Shown here piece after piece: positions 38,531 through 48,651 of a stretch of DNA of 64,000 nt. Position 1 is the first letter of the stretch. Each line of letters begins with the position of its first letter. A model generated the notes under the pieces. It worked only from the letters and a program-made list of their open reading frames with translations, did no database searches and had not been told where the DNA came from. Origin of the DNA: Candidatus Saccharimonadota bacterium (GTDB lineage: Bacteria; Patescibacteriota; Saccharimonadia; Saccharimonadales; Saccharimonadaceae); contig JAUCSC010000001.1 of assembly GCA_030445265.1 (NCBI GenBank), positions 124,001 to 188,000 on the forward strand. The letters are read 5' to 3'. The translations under genes and the position numbers were made by a program.

Positions 38531-39616
38531 ATGAAAGATTCAAAATCATCCCCCAGCAATATCCCCCATCGCCTTGATTATATCGCCGGTATATCATGGC
38601 GGCTCCTCGCTATCATCGGCGTCGTCATTGTCTTTATTTTTATCATTATTGAGTTAAAGATTATTGTCATACCGTTTCTCGTTGCGCTACTGGTGACTGC
38701 ATTACTATTTCCTCTGGTGCAGTGGCTCAACAAGAAGGGAGTGAAAAAAGGGCTGGCTGTAGCGATAAGCCTGGTGCTTATGATCATCATTGTCTCCACA
38801 CTGGTCTTTATCGTCACCAAGCAAATTCAAGGAGCGTATCCGGCATTAAAACAGCAGTTTGAAGCATCCCTCAGCGGTGCACGTACGACGTTATCAAACG
38901 AACCTTTTAATATTGATGCTAGCCAGATCAATCAATATCAGCAAGATGCGCTCAACTATGCTCAGGAGAATTCGAAAGTCCTACTGTCGGGCTTATCGTC
39001 TGTCGGTGTCACCGCGGGACATGTTTTGGCTGGTATATTCCTCGCTCTTTTCTCGGTTATATTTCTGCTGCTTGATGGCAAGAATATCTGGCGATGGGTC
39101 GTTAATCTTTTCCCGAAGACCTCACGTGAGCGTATCTTAACAGCAGGTTTCAGAGGCTGGCGAACACTCATTAGCTTCGTCAAATCGCAGGTAATAGTGG
39201 CGGGAGTCGACGCGCTGGGTATTGGCCTTGGTGCATTAATTCTCCAAGTACCATTAGCCATCCCGATAGCTGTCATGGTATTTCTCGGTTCGTTTATTCC
39301 TGTGGTTGGTGCTGTCGTGACGGGTCTTATCGCGGTCGTCGTCGCCTTTATCTTCAACGGCTGGCTTGCCGCTCTGTTGATGCTTGGGGTTGTGCTCATT
39401 GTGCAGCTTATCGAAGGTCACGTACTTCAACCGTTCTTAATCGGCAAAGCCGTAGAGATTCACCCGCTCGCGGTAGTGCTAGCCGTTGCTATCGGGTCAC
39501 TACTGGCCGGGATACCAGGAGCGCTGTTTGCTGTGCCGATTACGGCAGTGTTGAATGTAATGGCTGTCACGCTGCTCGGTGACAAAACTTCCAGCAACAG
39601 TGCCAAATCCGCATAA
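38531..39616 (+). CDS. AI-2E family transporter/permease (PerM-like)
   Basis: multi-TM, FLGSFIPVVGAVVTGLIAVVVAF, LIEGHVLQPFLIGKAVEIHPLAVVLAVAIGSLLAGIPGALFAVPI. Confidence 0.92.
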   Translation: MKDSKSSPSNIPHRLDYIAGISWRLLAIIGVVIVFIFIIIELKIIVIPFLVALLVTALLFPLVQWLNKKGVKKGLAVAISLVLMIIIVSTLVFIVTKQIQGAYPALKQQFEASLSGARTTLSNEPFNIDASQINQYQQDALNYAQENSKVLLSGLSSVGVTAGHVLAGIFLALFSVIFLLLDGKNIWRWVVNLFPKTSRERILTAGFRGWRTLISFVKSQVIVAGVDALGIGLGALILQVPLAIPIAVMVFLGSFIPVVGAVVTGLIAVVVAFIFNGWLAALLMLGVVLIVQLIEGHVLQPFLIGKAVEIHPLAVVLAVAIGSLLAGIPGALFAVPITAVLNVMAVTLLGDKTSSNSAKSA

Positions 39617-39639
39617 TTGCATAGGTTCTCGACTAACCA

Positions 39640-40698
39640 CTAGTCACCAGAATCATAGCTTCTTGATGATGCATTCTTATCGCCGTATCGCTGTGGACGC
39701 TTATTCGCTTGTCTGTCTCGCTCCGTAGTCTTAACGGTCAAGATAGATAACTCGGCCTTCATCTTCAGATAATTCGCGTAATGTTTTTTATCGAGACTGC
39801 CGTCTGCGAGAGCCTGTCTGATGGCACAGCCTTCTTCGGTGGTATGTCGACAACTCTTGTATTTGCACTGTTGGGTGATGTCGACGATATCATCGTAGTT
39901 GATATCTAACTCGCTTTCAGTGCCCCAGAGTTGCAGCTCGCGTATTCCCGGCGTATCAATGAGCATACCGCCACCAGGGAGCTGAAATAGCTCTCTATGG
40001 ACTGTCGTATGTTTACCCGTTGAGTCTGATTCGCGTACGTCGTTGGTACTTTGTGCTTCGCGGCCTAATAGTTTATTGGTAAGCGTTGATTTACCGACGC
40101 CCGATGAACCCAGGAGGATGGCTGTATCACCTGATTTTATCCAGCCAGCAATTTCAGTGACACCAGAACCGTCTGTTGCCGTGCTCACCACGATAGGCAA
40201 CTTAAGTTCATTAAGCTGAGTGAGATACGAGGCAAGGTCATCGGTCTTGTCGGCTTTGTTTAATACGATCACGGCTTTAACGTTGCTAACGGACAACTGG
40301 TAGAGGAATCGTTTGAGGCGCTCGACACTAAAATCATTATCAAGTGAGAGGAGTACGAAGGCGATATCGACGTTGGCAGCAGCAATTTGTTTCAGGACTT
40401 GTTTGCCTGCGACCTTGCGGGCGATTTCGTTTGACCTGAGTACGACTGACTCAACGGTAGCAGCGCCACCATCGGTAATGTTTACCGCTACCCAGTCACC
40501 GACCTTTGGGGTTTCGTCGCGGCTCGCATAGTGCGCAAGCTTACCCGATAGCTCAGCAGTGATAATGTGCGGCGTGGCAATCTTTACGGAGGTGCCGAAG
40601 TCTGCGATGACTCGAGCTGGCCGAACATCAGAAAGCTCTAGCTGATCCCAGGCCAATTGTTTCGCCGGTGTCCATCCAAAATCAGTAAGAGTGCTCAT
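39640..40698 (-). CDS. rsgA: ribosome small subunit GTPase RsgA
   Basis: circularly permuted GTPase: NKADKTDD, LLGSSGVGKSTLTNKLLG, DTPGIRELQLWG, CKYKSCRHTTEEGCAIRQAL. Confidence 0.95.
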   Translation of the reverse strand: MSTLTDFGWTPAKQLAWDQLELSDVRPARVIADFGTSVKIATPHIITAELSGKLAHYASRDETPKVGDWVAVNITDGGAATVESVVLRSNEIARKVAGKQVLKQIAAANVDIAFVLLSLDNDFSVERLKRFLYQLSVSNVKAVIVLNKADKTDDLASYLTQLNELKLPIVVSTATDGSGVTEIAGWIKSGDTAILLGSSGVGKSTLTNKLLGREAQSTNDVRESDSTGKHTTVHRELFQLPGGGMLIDTPGIRELQLWGTESELDINYDDIVDITQQCKYKSCRHTTEEGCAIRQALADGSLDKKHYANYLKMKAELSILTVKTTERDRQANKRPQRYGDKNASSRSYDSGD

Positions 40699-40806
40699 TG
40701 GGTCTATTATGGCATGTTCTGCTGAGCCGACGTCTTTTTGTGAGCGTTTAGTGCCTTAATCGTATTTCGCTATCGTATTATTGCAATACCTCATATAATG
40801 AAGGCA

Positions 40807-41982
40807 ATGGTGTGGCGTTTTTCGATAGCTCTTATCCTTGTGGTCGTATCGATCGTAGGTTTGAGTAGTGCGTCACAAGCTCGAGCAGAGGAGGGGAGAC
40901 TGATAACCCTGTATGACAGAGGCGTGAAGACAGTTTTTTTGGCAAAAGAAAAGACATTAGGCGAGGCATTGAAGGTTCAGCATATTACTCTTGATGCGAG
41001 GGACATTGTTGAGCCAGCTGCGAGCGAAGAACTCATCGCCCCCGCTTACCACGTCAATATTTACCGGGCTCGACCGGTCGTTGTTGTCGACGGAGCTATC
41101 CGCTTAAAGACAGTATCATCACATCAAACCGTGCAGCAGATTGCAAAGGACGTTGGGATAACCGTCTACGACGAAGATATTACCACGCTTAAACCATCAA
41201 GCGATTTTATTTATGACGGCGCCGGATTGCTCCTCACGATTAATCGAGCAAAGACTTTTATCCTCGACCTTTATGGCAAGAAAACGGAGGCTCGGACACA
41301 CGTGGCGACAGTTGGTGCAATGCTACGAGAGAAGCAGATTACGCTGGGGCCAAATGGCCGGGTATCGGTGCCAGAGAACACGCCAATAACTCAGGGTATG
41401 GAAGTGCGGGTGTGGCGTGAGGGAAAACAAACGGTCACGCTCGACCAGGAAATCCCGTTTGCTAGTCAGCTCGTCTACGACGGTGATCGGCCGCTCGGTT
41501 ACCGCGCGGTGCAAAGTAAAGGTGTGCCTGGAGTCCGAAGTGTGACGTATGAGCTGGAAGTAAAAGGCGGCGTCGAGGTTTCGAAAATAGCAGTAGCCAA
41601 TATTGTGACGCGGAATGCGGTTAAGCAGGTCGAAGTCATTGGCCTTCGCAACGACGGCAGTGGACTGACCCTTTCTCGTGGTGCCCTATTCCACGTCGAC
41701 AGTAAAGGGGTGACACACCGTGAAACGTACTACGATCTTAATATGAGGGTTGTTATGCAAAGCTGCGGGCAAGGCGGGTACTACTCAGTACGGCCGGACG
41801 GTGCAAAGGTAGATGCACAGGGCTACATCATTATTGCTGCCAATTTTGCACGCTATCCGAGGTGCTCCTTCGTAGAAACAAGTATAGGTACGGGGAAGGT
41901 TTATGACACGGGCGGCTTTGTTGCCCGGTATCCTGACGGCTTTGACCTGGCGACTGACTGGTCACGGGCTGACGGCATTTAG
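40807..41982 (+). CDS. secreted DUF348/G5/3D-like domain protein
   Basis: signal peptide; GVKTVFLAKEKTLGEALK and TEARTHVATVGAMLREKQI DUF348 repeats; G5-like region; C-terminal TGKVYDTGGFVARYPDGFDLATDW; TATAAT-N7-ATG. Confidence 0.8.
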   Translation: MVWRFSIALILVVVSIVGLSSASQARAEEGRLITLYDRGVKTVFLAKEKTLGEALKVQHITLDARDIVEPAASEELIAPAYHVNIYRARPVVVVDGAIRLKTVSSHQTVQQIAKDVGITVYDEDITTLKPSSDFIYDGAGLLLTINRAKTFILDLYGKKTEARTHVATVGAMLREKQITLGPNGRVSVPENTPITQGMEVRVWREGKQTVTLDQEIPFASQLVYDGDRPLGYRAVQSKGVPGVRSVTYELEVKGGVEVSKIAVANIVTRNAVKQVEVIGLRNDGSGLTLSRGALFHVDSKGVTHRETYYDLNMRVVMQSCGQGGYYSVRPDGAKVDAQGYIIIAANFARYPRCSFVETSIGTGKVYDTGGFVARYPDGFDLATDWSRADGI

Positions 41983-42036
41983 TACATCTCGCCTTTTATG
42001 CTTTATTCATCGGTACGAGGGGACTATGATAGAGCA

Positions 42037-42477
42037 ATGAATGAGCGCCAAAGCCCCCTGCTTATTGTCAGGGCAATTATTACTGACAGTGAACGCCTCC
42101 TAGTTCTGCGGCGTGCGCCGCCTGATGTGCATAACGCCGGTCTCTGGGAACTGCCGGGCGGGAAGGTCGACGCAGGCGAAGAACTCCCTGTAAGCCTGGG
42201 CCGTGAGGTACAGGAAGAGACGGGACTGACTATCCACCAGGATCCACAGATCGTTCATGTCGAAAGTGAGATTATCCGTAGCGGCAAATATGAGGGAAGG
42301 TTATACGTCGCATTATTTTATGCAGCCCAACTCCTCGATGGCCATCTGCGACTCAGTAGTGAACACGGCGCATCAAGCTGGGACACGCCCGAACAAGCAA
42401 TGGAACGAGAGCTGACGGTCGAGAGTCGACGCGCGCTGAAAGCGTTTCATACCCGTGAAGCTTTTTATACTATCTGA
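42037..42477 (+). CDS. NUDIX hydrolase
   Basis: GLWELPGGKVDAGEELPVSLGREVQEETGL Nudix box. Confidence 0.93.
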   Translation: MNERQSPLLIVRAIITDSERLLVLRRAPPDVHNAGLWELPGGKVDAGEELPVSLGREVQEETGLTIHQDPQIVHVESEIIRSGKYEGRLYVALFYAAQLLDGHLRLSSEHGASSWDTPEQAMERELTVESRRALKAFHTREAFYTI

Positions 42478-42523
42478 AAATCGTTGACTATGAGGCCCTA
42501 AGGCCATGATGTAGTATAAGAGT

Positions 42524-42790
42524 ATGAAAACGCAGCAACTCCTTAGTGGGACGGTGCATAAAATGCCGGCAGACGTACGGGATGCCTTGCTGAAGGACGC
42601 CCCAGCACTTACCGCCTGGCATGATATCACGCCGCTTGCTCGTAACGAGTGGCTCTGCTGGGTAGAGTCGGCCAAGTTAATCGAGACGCGGGCGAGGCGC
42701 GTTGAGCGAACGCATACCGACCTTGCTGAAGGCATACGCCGGCCATGCTGCTGGCTAGGCTGCATCCACCGCGAACGAAATGGTAGATAA
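42524..42790 (+). CDS. YdeI/OmpD-associated-like small protein
   Basis: MPADVRDALLKDAPALTAWHDITPLARNEWLCWVESAKLIETRARRVERT. Confidence 0.65.
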   Translation: MKTQQLLSGTVHKMPADVRDALLKDAPALTAWHDITPLARNEWLCWVESAKLIETRARRVERTHTDLAEGIRRPCCWLGCIHRERNGR

Positions 42791-42815
42791 AATATAGCTC
42801 CGGAGAGGAGCTATA
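42791..42815 (-). terminator. terminator of small ORF 42837-42995
   Basis: tatagctcc-ggaga-ggagctata; T-rich on minus strand. Confidence 0.65.
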
Positions 42816-42836
42816 ATATCATGAGCTGGGAATGTC

Positions 42837-42995
42837 TTACTCGTCTTTTTTCTCGTCGTTATGATTCAGGAAATGTTCTTTGGCTTGATCAAGCGTCAGG
42901 CCTTTTTCCTTGGCGATCTCCTCAATTTTTGCTCGCTTATCAGGGTCGTCCATAACGTCCCCCACTTTGTCCTTGATGTCATCTAGTAAACCCAT
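42837..42995 (-). CDS. small charged protein MGLLDDIKDKVGDVMDDPDKRAKIEEIAKEKGLTLDQAKEHFLNHNDEKKDE (52 aa)
   Basis: manual minus-strand translation; SD aaaggagattat-ATG; terminator downstream. Confidence 0.7.
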   Translation of the reverse strand: MGLLDDIKDKVGDVMDDPDKRAKIEEIAKEKGLTLDQAKEHFLNHNDEKKDE

Positions 42996-43112
42996 ATAAT
43001 CTCCTTTGTTACTTATCTATGGTAGCAACCAGAGCACATGAATGTTATGAAATAGTTCACCAAGGAGGAGTATCATGCACAAGCATTATGAAGAGTGGTA
43101 TATTGGAAACAT

Positions 43113-43373
43113 ATGACCATTCAAAGAAACAATAGCAATCTGGCTGTGCGGGGTATAGTCGGGTGGATAGGTGTGTTACTGGTGCTGAGCGCCTTTATCC
43201 TGACGACGTTTGAGATTATCAGTGCGAAAGATTTGCCTTACGGCGTGCTCAATGCCTTGGGGGCCGTTGGTATCATCATTTCTTCACATGCTAAACGAGA
43301 CTTTCAGCCGATAGCGCTTAACGCCGTATGGTTATTAGTGGCCGCTTTTGGCATACTAAAATCCGTCATCTAA
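43113..43373 (+). CDS. small CBU_0592-like membrane protein
   Basis: VGWIGVLLVLSAFILTTFEII...NALGAVGIIISSHAKRDFQPIALNAVWLLVAAFGI. Confidence 0.65.
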   Translation: MTIQRNNSNLAVRGIVGWIGVLLVLSAFILTTFEIISAKDLPYGVLNALGAVGIIISSHAKRDFQPIALNAVWLLVAAFGILKSVI

Positions 43374-43379
43374 ACCGCC

Positions 43380-45020
43380 TTACGCAAAGGCACGGGACGC
43401 TCGTTCTGCCGCGCTCATACGGTGTTTGGCTACAGCAAGTAGGTCGTTGGCATTGAGTTGGCTCATGCGTAGCGCCTGCGCGACTGAATGCTTGCCAAGA
43501 TGGAATAGTCCAGATAGGGCAAGCACCGATCGTGATTCTTGTTTAAGGCTCGGGAGTACTTCTAGGGCAGTTTGTACATCGTATGTTACTGCGTGGCGCG
43601 ATTCGGCCAAGGGTTCGGCGGCATTCTGTCTTCCTAGGGTGATCTGGAGTTCATCACGTAAACACGCTTTCATAACTTCATCATACGCTTGGGGCCTGGT
43701 GAAAGGAACGTAGCGTAAAGCACCCGCTTCGATGTCGCGACTGACTCGCTGGCCAGCCGATCGGATAGCGTGGGCCGCTTGTTCGTCATTGAGGCCAGCG
43801 CCAAGCAGTGAACCATGGTAGCGGCTGCTGACGCGCTCAACCCATTCGAGTAAACCGTCTACTGTCGCTTCATTTGATACCGGTTCGAGAATATCAGCAA
43901 GAGCATGCTTGGGCTCATGCTCAATAATAAGCGACGAATGTCGGTCATCATGAATGGGGGCGGCAACGTATGCTCCACTCAAGGCGCTGTTTTCAAGTGT
44001 TAATCGCGCAACACGAGACTCAGATTGCAATAACTGGAGGGCTAACTTACCAGACGCTGGCACGGGAAAGGCGATGACGTTTTTATCAAGTGATTTATCA
44101 GTTTTCTTAGTGGGAGATTGGGATTCGTAGCCAAGGAGCGCTTGCCAATTTGTTTTCTCGATGACCACCTGCACCAGGCGCGCATCCTTAATGTCATGGA
44201 GGAACTCTACTACGCGGCGTGTATCATCGATCTTAAGGTTTTGCTTGATGACGACTTCGCTGATGAGCTTTTGCTCTTCGTGGCGATTCGGGAATGCTTT
44301 GGCGATGACATTGAGATGTTCTGGGGTTAGATTGGTTAGCTCGTGACCACTCCGCCGTCTACGTACCTGTTTAATGAGCTCCGGGTCTGAGATTTGAGCC
44401 GTCGCCATGACATTGTGGATGACGGACGGTGCTTTCCGCCACCGTTCACTTTTATCAATAGCCCAGGCCCTAATTGCCTCGGCCTCTTCCATTTTTAATC
44501 CAAGGTTACGGCCGGTCATTTTTTTATTAGATGCGAGACGGAATACTTGCGCGACGTCAATGCGCCTCGCCCATTCGGTTTTTTGCCATGCATCGCTCAC
44601 CCACTCGTACGTGCGCGCAAAGCTGACGTTCGTATGAGCGTGAGCCGTCATAATGCGTAAATCAAGTACTTCTTCAGCGCTCGTATTAATCTTGATGGTC
44701 GAAAAGATATCAGTAGCGTTTAATTGCTGCTGAGCAGCATCACGGTGGAAGCCATCAATAATCTTGAAGGTCCGTTCTCCGGGTATATGTCCTAGCAGAA
44801 TCGGGGAGAGCTGGCCGTTAACCGAGCCTTTCTCAATCTCTGCCGCCATGGAAAGCGCTAGCTCGTCAACGTGGCTTTGATCGACCGGTACTTCGGAGCG
44901 GTCGATGAGTCCTATCGGAACCATCGCCTCCATCAAACCGCCTTCACGTTCTTTGTATACTTCGATTTTTGATAACAAATAGTCGTTCGGCGCGGTATCG
45001 CGCGGATGTGCTCGTTCCAT
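43380..45020 (-). CDS. ParB/sulfiredoxin-fold domain protein (non-canonical)
   Basis: IPIG/L-D-E-L-type N-terminus, IIDGFHRDAAQQQLN, long helical C-terminal part. Confidence 0.65.
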   Translation of the reverse strand: MERAHPRDTAPNDYLLSKIEVYKEREGGLMEAMVPIGLIDRSEVPVDQSHVDELALSMAAEIEKGSVNGQLSPILLGHIPGERTFKIIDGFHRDAAQQQLNATDIFSTIKINTSAEEVLDLRIMTAHAHTNVSFARTYEWVSDAWQKTEWARRIDVAQVFRLASNKKMTGRNLGLKMEEAEAIRAWAIDKSERWRKAPSVIHNVMATAQISDPELIKQVRRRRSGHELTNLTPEHLNVIAKAFPNRHEEQKLISEVVIKQNLKIDDTRRVVEFLHDIKDARLVQVVIEKTNWQALLGYESQSPTKKTDKSLDKNVIAFPVPASGKLALQLLQSESRVARLTLENSALSGAYVAAPIHDDRHSSLIIEHEPKHALADILEPVSNEATVDGLLEWVERVSSRYHGSLLGAGLNDEQAAHAIRSAGQRVSRDIEAGALRYVPFTRPQAYDEVMKACLRDELQITLGRQNAAEPLAESRHAVTYDVQTALEVLPSLKQESRSVLALSGLFHLGKHSVAQALRMSQLNANDLLAVAKHRMSAAERASRAFA

Positions 45021-45111
45021 AGAATAATTCGTCCCCTTAGCTGTATGTCATGATAGGCGAGGTTATTTTTATACGCAATACGTACAATGCACAACGCTAT
45101 GTATATTATTG

Positions 45112-45148
45112 TACAAAAACAAATAGCGCTCCTTAGTAAGGAGCGCTA
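45112..45148 (-). terminator. terminator of gene 45167-45373
   Basis: tagcgctcctt-agt-aaggagcgcta, 11-bp perfect stem, T-rich on minus strand. Confidence 0.8.
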
Positions 45149-45166
45149 CGATCGAGTGTGTAATGT

Positions 45167-45373
45167 TTATTGTCCTGAGCCGGTTGTCGGAGTGGTTGTC
45201 TGGACTTCCAGGTTGGTCGTGTCCGTGCTTGACTGTCCCCCCTTGAACAGATTAAGGCCACCAAAAGCGAAGAACAAGATGAGCAAGACGACAATCGCTA
45301 CAACTGCGGCGATCCAGGCACCACTTGAGCGCCGTTCACCGTTATCAACTACTACTGTTTCACGTTCAGCCAT
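45167..45373 (-). CDS. small single-TM protein
   Basis: GAWIAAVVAIVVLLILFFAFGG TM; Thr-rich C-terminus. Confidence 0.6.
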   Translation of the reverse strand: MAERETVVVDNGERRSSGAWIAAVVAIVVLLILFFAFGGLNLFKGGQSSTDTTNLEVQTTTPTTGSGQ

Positions 45374-45446
45374 ACTAAACTCCTTATATTAATTGTGTCA
45401 TGACAAGTGTAGGGGAGTCGGGTGTATATATCTGTGAAAAAAATTA

Positions 45447-46592
45447 CTAACTATGACGGCGTTTCTTATGCCCGACAGAACCTTTGATGAACCGATCAAA
45501 GATGTCGCCGAGCCAGAAGCCCGATACGAGTGCGACCAGCGTCCAGTAGATAGGTAGCGTCACCTCGATCCAAGGCCTCACTGTTTCAGGCAGATCGCTG
45601 GTACTGCCTGCACCGGCGGCAGGATCACTGACTTGGATAACGGTTTGTATTTGATATGACGAGTTGCTATGATCGACCAGCTTCAGCATAACTGAGTGTA
45701 CGCCACCAGTGTGGTAGGTGTGCTTAAACGATACTTTGCCTGGTTCGGAGACGCTATAGACATCATCTGTAGCATCGCCCCAGTTAACGAGTAGAGCATA
45801 AGGCTTGAGGCCACCGCCTACGTAAAGCGGAAGCTCAATGGTCTCACCAACGTACGACGACCTTATGATGCAGCCAACGCTGACAGAGAGATTTTCAGAT
45901 GAGGACGGAGCAAGGGCACAAGGATCAGTTGAAGTTGCTGGTTGAGGGTCCGGGAGAGCCGGAGCGGGCGGTGTTGGTGTAATGGGGATAGCGGTCGTGG
46001 GCGTAGTGGGAGAGGCCGGCGTGGTTGGAGCTTCTGGTACAACCGGTGGCGTGTAGTAAACGTATACAGGGCTCGTCGCAGGGCCCGGTTGGTTGACGCC
46101 GTCATAGTTCTGGGCCTGAAGGATATTCAGTCCAGAAAGAAGCTGCACGTCAAGTTCAAACAATCCCGACGTCGAACAAGTAATCGATCCGGCGCTATCG
46201 CCATTGCGGTAGACGACGACGAGCGTACCGCTTGGGCAGGTACCCTCGACTGCCTGAACTGCCGAGGGCGCTTCATAGTTATTGACCGGTGAAATTATGT
46301 CCGCACCTTCCGATGGCGGCGGGCCGGAGACGACGGCGGTGATCACGGATGACCCGGAAGTCGTTAAACTGCTGGCTTTGATAGTCAGGATGTTCGCGAA
46401 GAGGACAATACCTGCCAGTATAACAATGAGCAGTAGTGCACCGTGCGACGTATGGCGATGCGTCAGCCGTCGACCAGTATGGTGGTGGGCAGAAAAAGAC
46501 ACCGCACCAGCAAGAATATGGCGAGCCAGTGAGCGCTGCAGACTAGACGCTTGTCGCTTAACGCTTCTTTTTTTTGCTGCTGTCTTTGCCAT
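45447..46592 (-). CDS. membrane-anchored surface protein with PKD-like domain and Pro/Thr linker
   Basis: TM; PTTPASPTTPTTAIPITPTPPAPALPDP linker; LVNWGDATDDVYSVSEPGKVSFKHTYHTGG PKD-like; C-terminal TM. Confidence 0.7.
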   Translation of the reverse strand: MAKTAAKKRSVKRQASSLQRSLARHILAGAVSFSAHHHTGRRLTHRHTSHGALLLIVILAGIVLFANILTIKASSLTTSGSSVITAVVSGPPPSEGADIISPVNNYEAPSAVQAVEGTCPSGTLVVVYRNGDSAGSITCSTSGLFELDVQLLSGLNILQAQNYDGVNQPGPATSPVYVYYTPPVVPEAPTTPASPTTPTTAIPITPTPPAPALPDPQPATSTDPCALAPSSSENLSVSVGCIIRSSYVGETIELPLYVGGGLKPYALLVNWGDATDDVYSVSEPGKVSFKHTYHTGGVHSVMLKLVDHSNSSYQIQTVIQVSDPAAGAGSTSDLPETVRPWIEVTLPIYWTLVALVSGFWLGDIFDRFIKGSVGHKKRRHS

Positions 46593-47574
46593 GGTTGCCC
46601 GTTACCTGACTGATGATGTAGCGATTGTACCGTTTGACCAGCAGGCGGATAACGAAGAAGAGAGTGACAATACTGAGGAGCCCAAGCAAAATTGGCTTGT
46701 ACGGTATTACCCAAAACGTGAAATCTTCAGTGATCGCCTGACCAGCTGTGCCGTAGCCAATACTAAGATGAGCGGTGTACGGTCCGAATAGTGGTTTGTC
46801 CTTGAGTGTTGACTCAAATCGCCGCACGCTACCAGGGAGGACGTTGCCGAGATCTTTATTGACGTCCAGCGTACCAGCCACATTACCGAATATGTCACGT
46901 ACTTCGATATGACCGGTCGGCTTCACATGAACATTACCGGTATTCTTAAAACGCGTGACGAGTGTGACTGGGCCCGACTCAAAAAAGTTCGAGAAGGAAT
47001 CACCCTTTGCGCCGCTGAATGTAATCAAATTGACTTGTTCCTTGATATCACCAGCTACTCTGACTAAGAATATCGTTCCAGCACTCGCCGACAGTCCGAC
47101 GCCGTTGCCGCTGACATTAGGCTCATTGCCACTGAAGCGGACGATGCCGTAGTGGCCGCCTGGCTCAGCATCAGCGGGGACTTTAAGGGTCGCATCAAAT
47201 GCAATCTCTTCTCCGGGTTTGAGGTTGAAGGTGCTGATAGGTTGCACCCACTGCTTAATCGAGGCACTACGTGGCACATCGTCGAGCATTATATTTGGCG
47301 TACCCGTCTCGTTCTTTTGCCCAAAATCGTTGACGACGTACGTAAAGGTCAGATTACTACTAGTGACATTGGTTACTTTAAGCGGGACCGTGTATGTCTT
47401 GCCGGGTTCGGCGTTCAGTTCGACGCGTGCAGGGCTGATCTGCATGCCTTCGGTCGCCGTAATGCCCGATGTCTGGTTCTGAGCGCTTTGGGCATGAATC
47501 GTATGAACTTGTAGTAAGCTCGCGCTAACGACACCGAGAGCAAGCATGAAGCTAATGATTGTTCTTCGCTTCAT
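46558..47574 (-). CDS. DUF916-like (WxL-interacting-protein-like) membrane-anchored surface protein
   Basis: ISPARVELNAEPGKTYTVPLKVTNVTSSNLTF...PGGHYGIVRFSG; C-terminal TM and basic tail. Confidence 0.75.
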   Translation of the reverse strand: MKRRTIISFMLALGVVSASLLQVHTIHAQSAQNQTSGITATEGMQISPARVELNAEPGKTYTVPLKVTNVTSSNLTFTYVVNDFGQKNETGTPNIMLDDVPRSASIKQWVQPISTFNLKPGEEIAFDATLKVPADAEPGGHYGIVRFSGNEPNVSGNGVGLSASAGTIFLVRVAGDIKEQVNLITFSGAKGDSFSNFFESGPVTLVTRFKNTGNVHVKPTGHIEVRDIFGNVAGTLDVNKDLGNVLPGSVRRFESTLKDKPLFGPYTAHLSIGYGTAGQAITEDFTFWVIPYKPILLGLLSIVTLFFVIRLLVKRYNRYIISQVTGNHGKDSSKKKKR

Positions 47575-47586
47575 GAGGACCTCCTT

Positions 47587-48594
47587 CTAGAAGTTGGCAG
47601 CTGCTACGTAGGTTAGATTCGTTGAGTATTGACCAGCAGCCGTCAGTCCGTCAATGTTCGCGATGTAGCTGACGGTAAAGGTATTGCTGTTGGTTGGTCC
47701 AGTTGCAGCGGCAACCGTATCACCAGTGACAAATTTGAATGAGTTGGCGGTGTTGTACCCTGTTTGCGGCGTACCAGTACCGGTACCCGATGCGGCGGTA
47801 CCGACGCTAGGGGTGGCGTTTGCCATCAGGTTGATGCCGAATTGCTTGGAGTTTTGCGTGGAAGCGGTCGGGGTCGTAAGTGCCGTAATATTACCACCCG
47901 ATGAAGTTAAGGTTGAGCCACTGACGGTAACAGAGTAACCGCTGACGCCATTTGTCGATGCAGTCATTGATGATGTACCAGAGCCAGTCGAGCTGGTTGT
48001 TAAACTGCCGAGAGCGACTGTCGCCGAGGCGAGCGTAAAGGTCAAAGCTTCACCAACGGTTGCTGTCACTTGGATCGGACCAGCGGTAGAAGTAGCCACG
48101 GTACCTGTATCGATAGGAGTGGTCCAGGCGGCGTCGGAGTATGTCGTAATACGCAGGAAGAAGGTTGCGTTGGTTGCACTTGGGTTAACAACACTGTTGA
48201 ATGTGATTGCTTGGCTACCTGTTGGAGCTGTCGAGTTGCCAGAGTTTACTGCACGGAGAGCAGTAGCAGTACCAGTGTTGACGGTCCAGCCGGTCGCAGC
48301 ACCTAAGTTGGTTGGCTGAGAAGCAAGCGTAGATGAGGAAGAAGAGAAGCCTGAGACAGGTGAACAGGCGCCAGTAGAAGTCGTACAGGCGTCAAAACCA
48401 ATTGATTTGATCGCCGTGGCACTTGGAACAGTAAACGTAAAGGCATACGAGGTACTTGCACTAGCTGCTGAATTGCCGATGACAACCGAGCGGGCAGTTA
48501 TTGGTGATGCGTAGGTGCTGCTGGCGAATGAGGCAACGCTCACCACCGCAATCGATAAGATCAGAAATGCTTTTTGAATTGATTTTTTTAACAT
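47587..48594 (-). CDS. secreted Ser/Thr/Ala-rich beta-strand surface protein
   Basis: signal peptide; TASTNGVSGYSVTVSG...FTVSYIANIDGLTAAGQYSTNLTYVA C-terminal module. Confidence 0.7.
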   Translation of the reverse strand: MLKKSIQKAFLILSIAVVSVASFASSTYASPITARSVVIGNSAASASTSYAFTFTVPSATAIKSIGFDACTTSTGACSPVSGFSSSSSTLASQPTNLGAATGWTVNTGTATALRAVNSGNSTAPTGSQAITFNSVVNPSATNATFFLRITTYSDAAWTTPIDTGTVATSTAGPIQVTATVGEALTFTLASATVALGSLTTSSTGSGTSSMTASTNGVSGYSVTVSGSTLTSSGGNITALTTPTASTQNSKQFGINLMANATPSVGTAASGTGTGTPQTGYNTANSFKFVTGDTVAAATGPTNSNTFTVSYIANIDGLTAAGQYSTNLTYVAAANF

Positions 48595-48651
48595 TATTTC
48601 TTCCTTTTATGTTTCGTACGTTTTACTGCTATTATATGTAGCATAAACATT

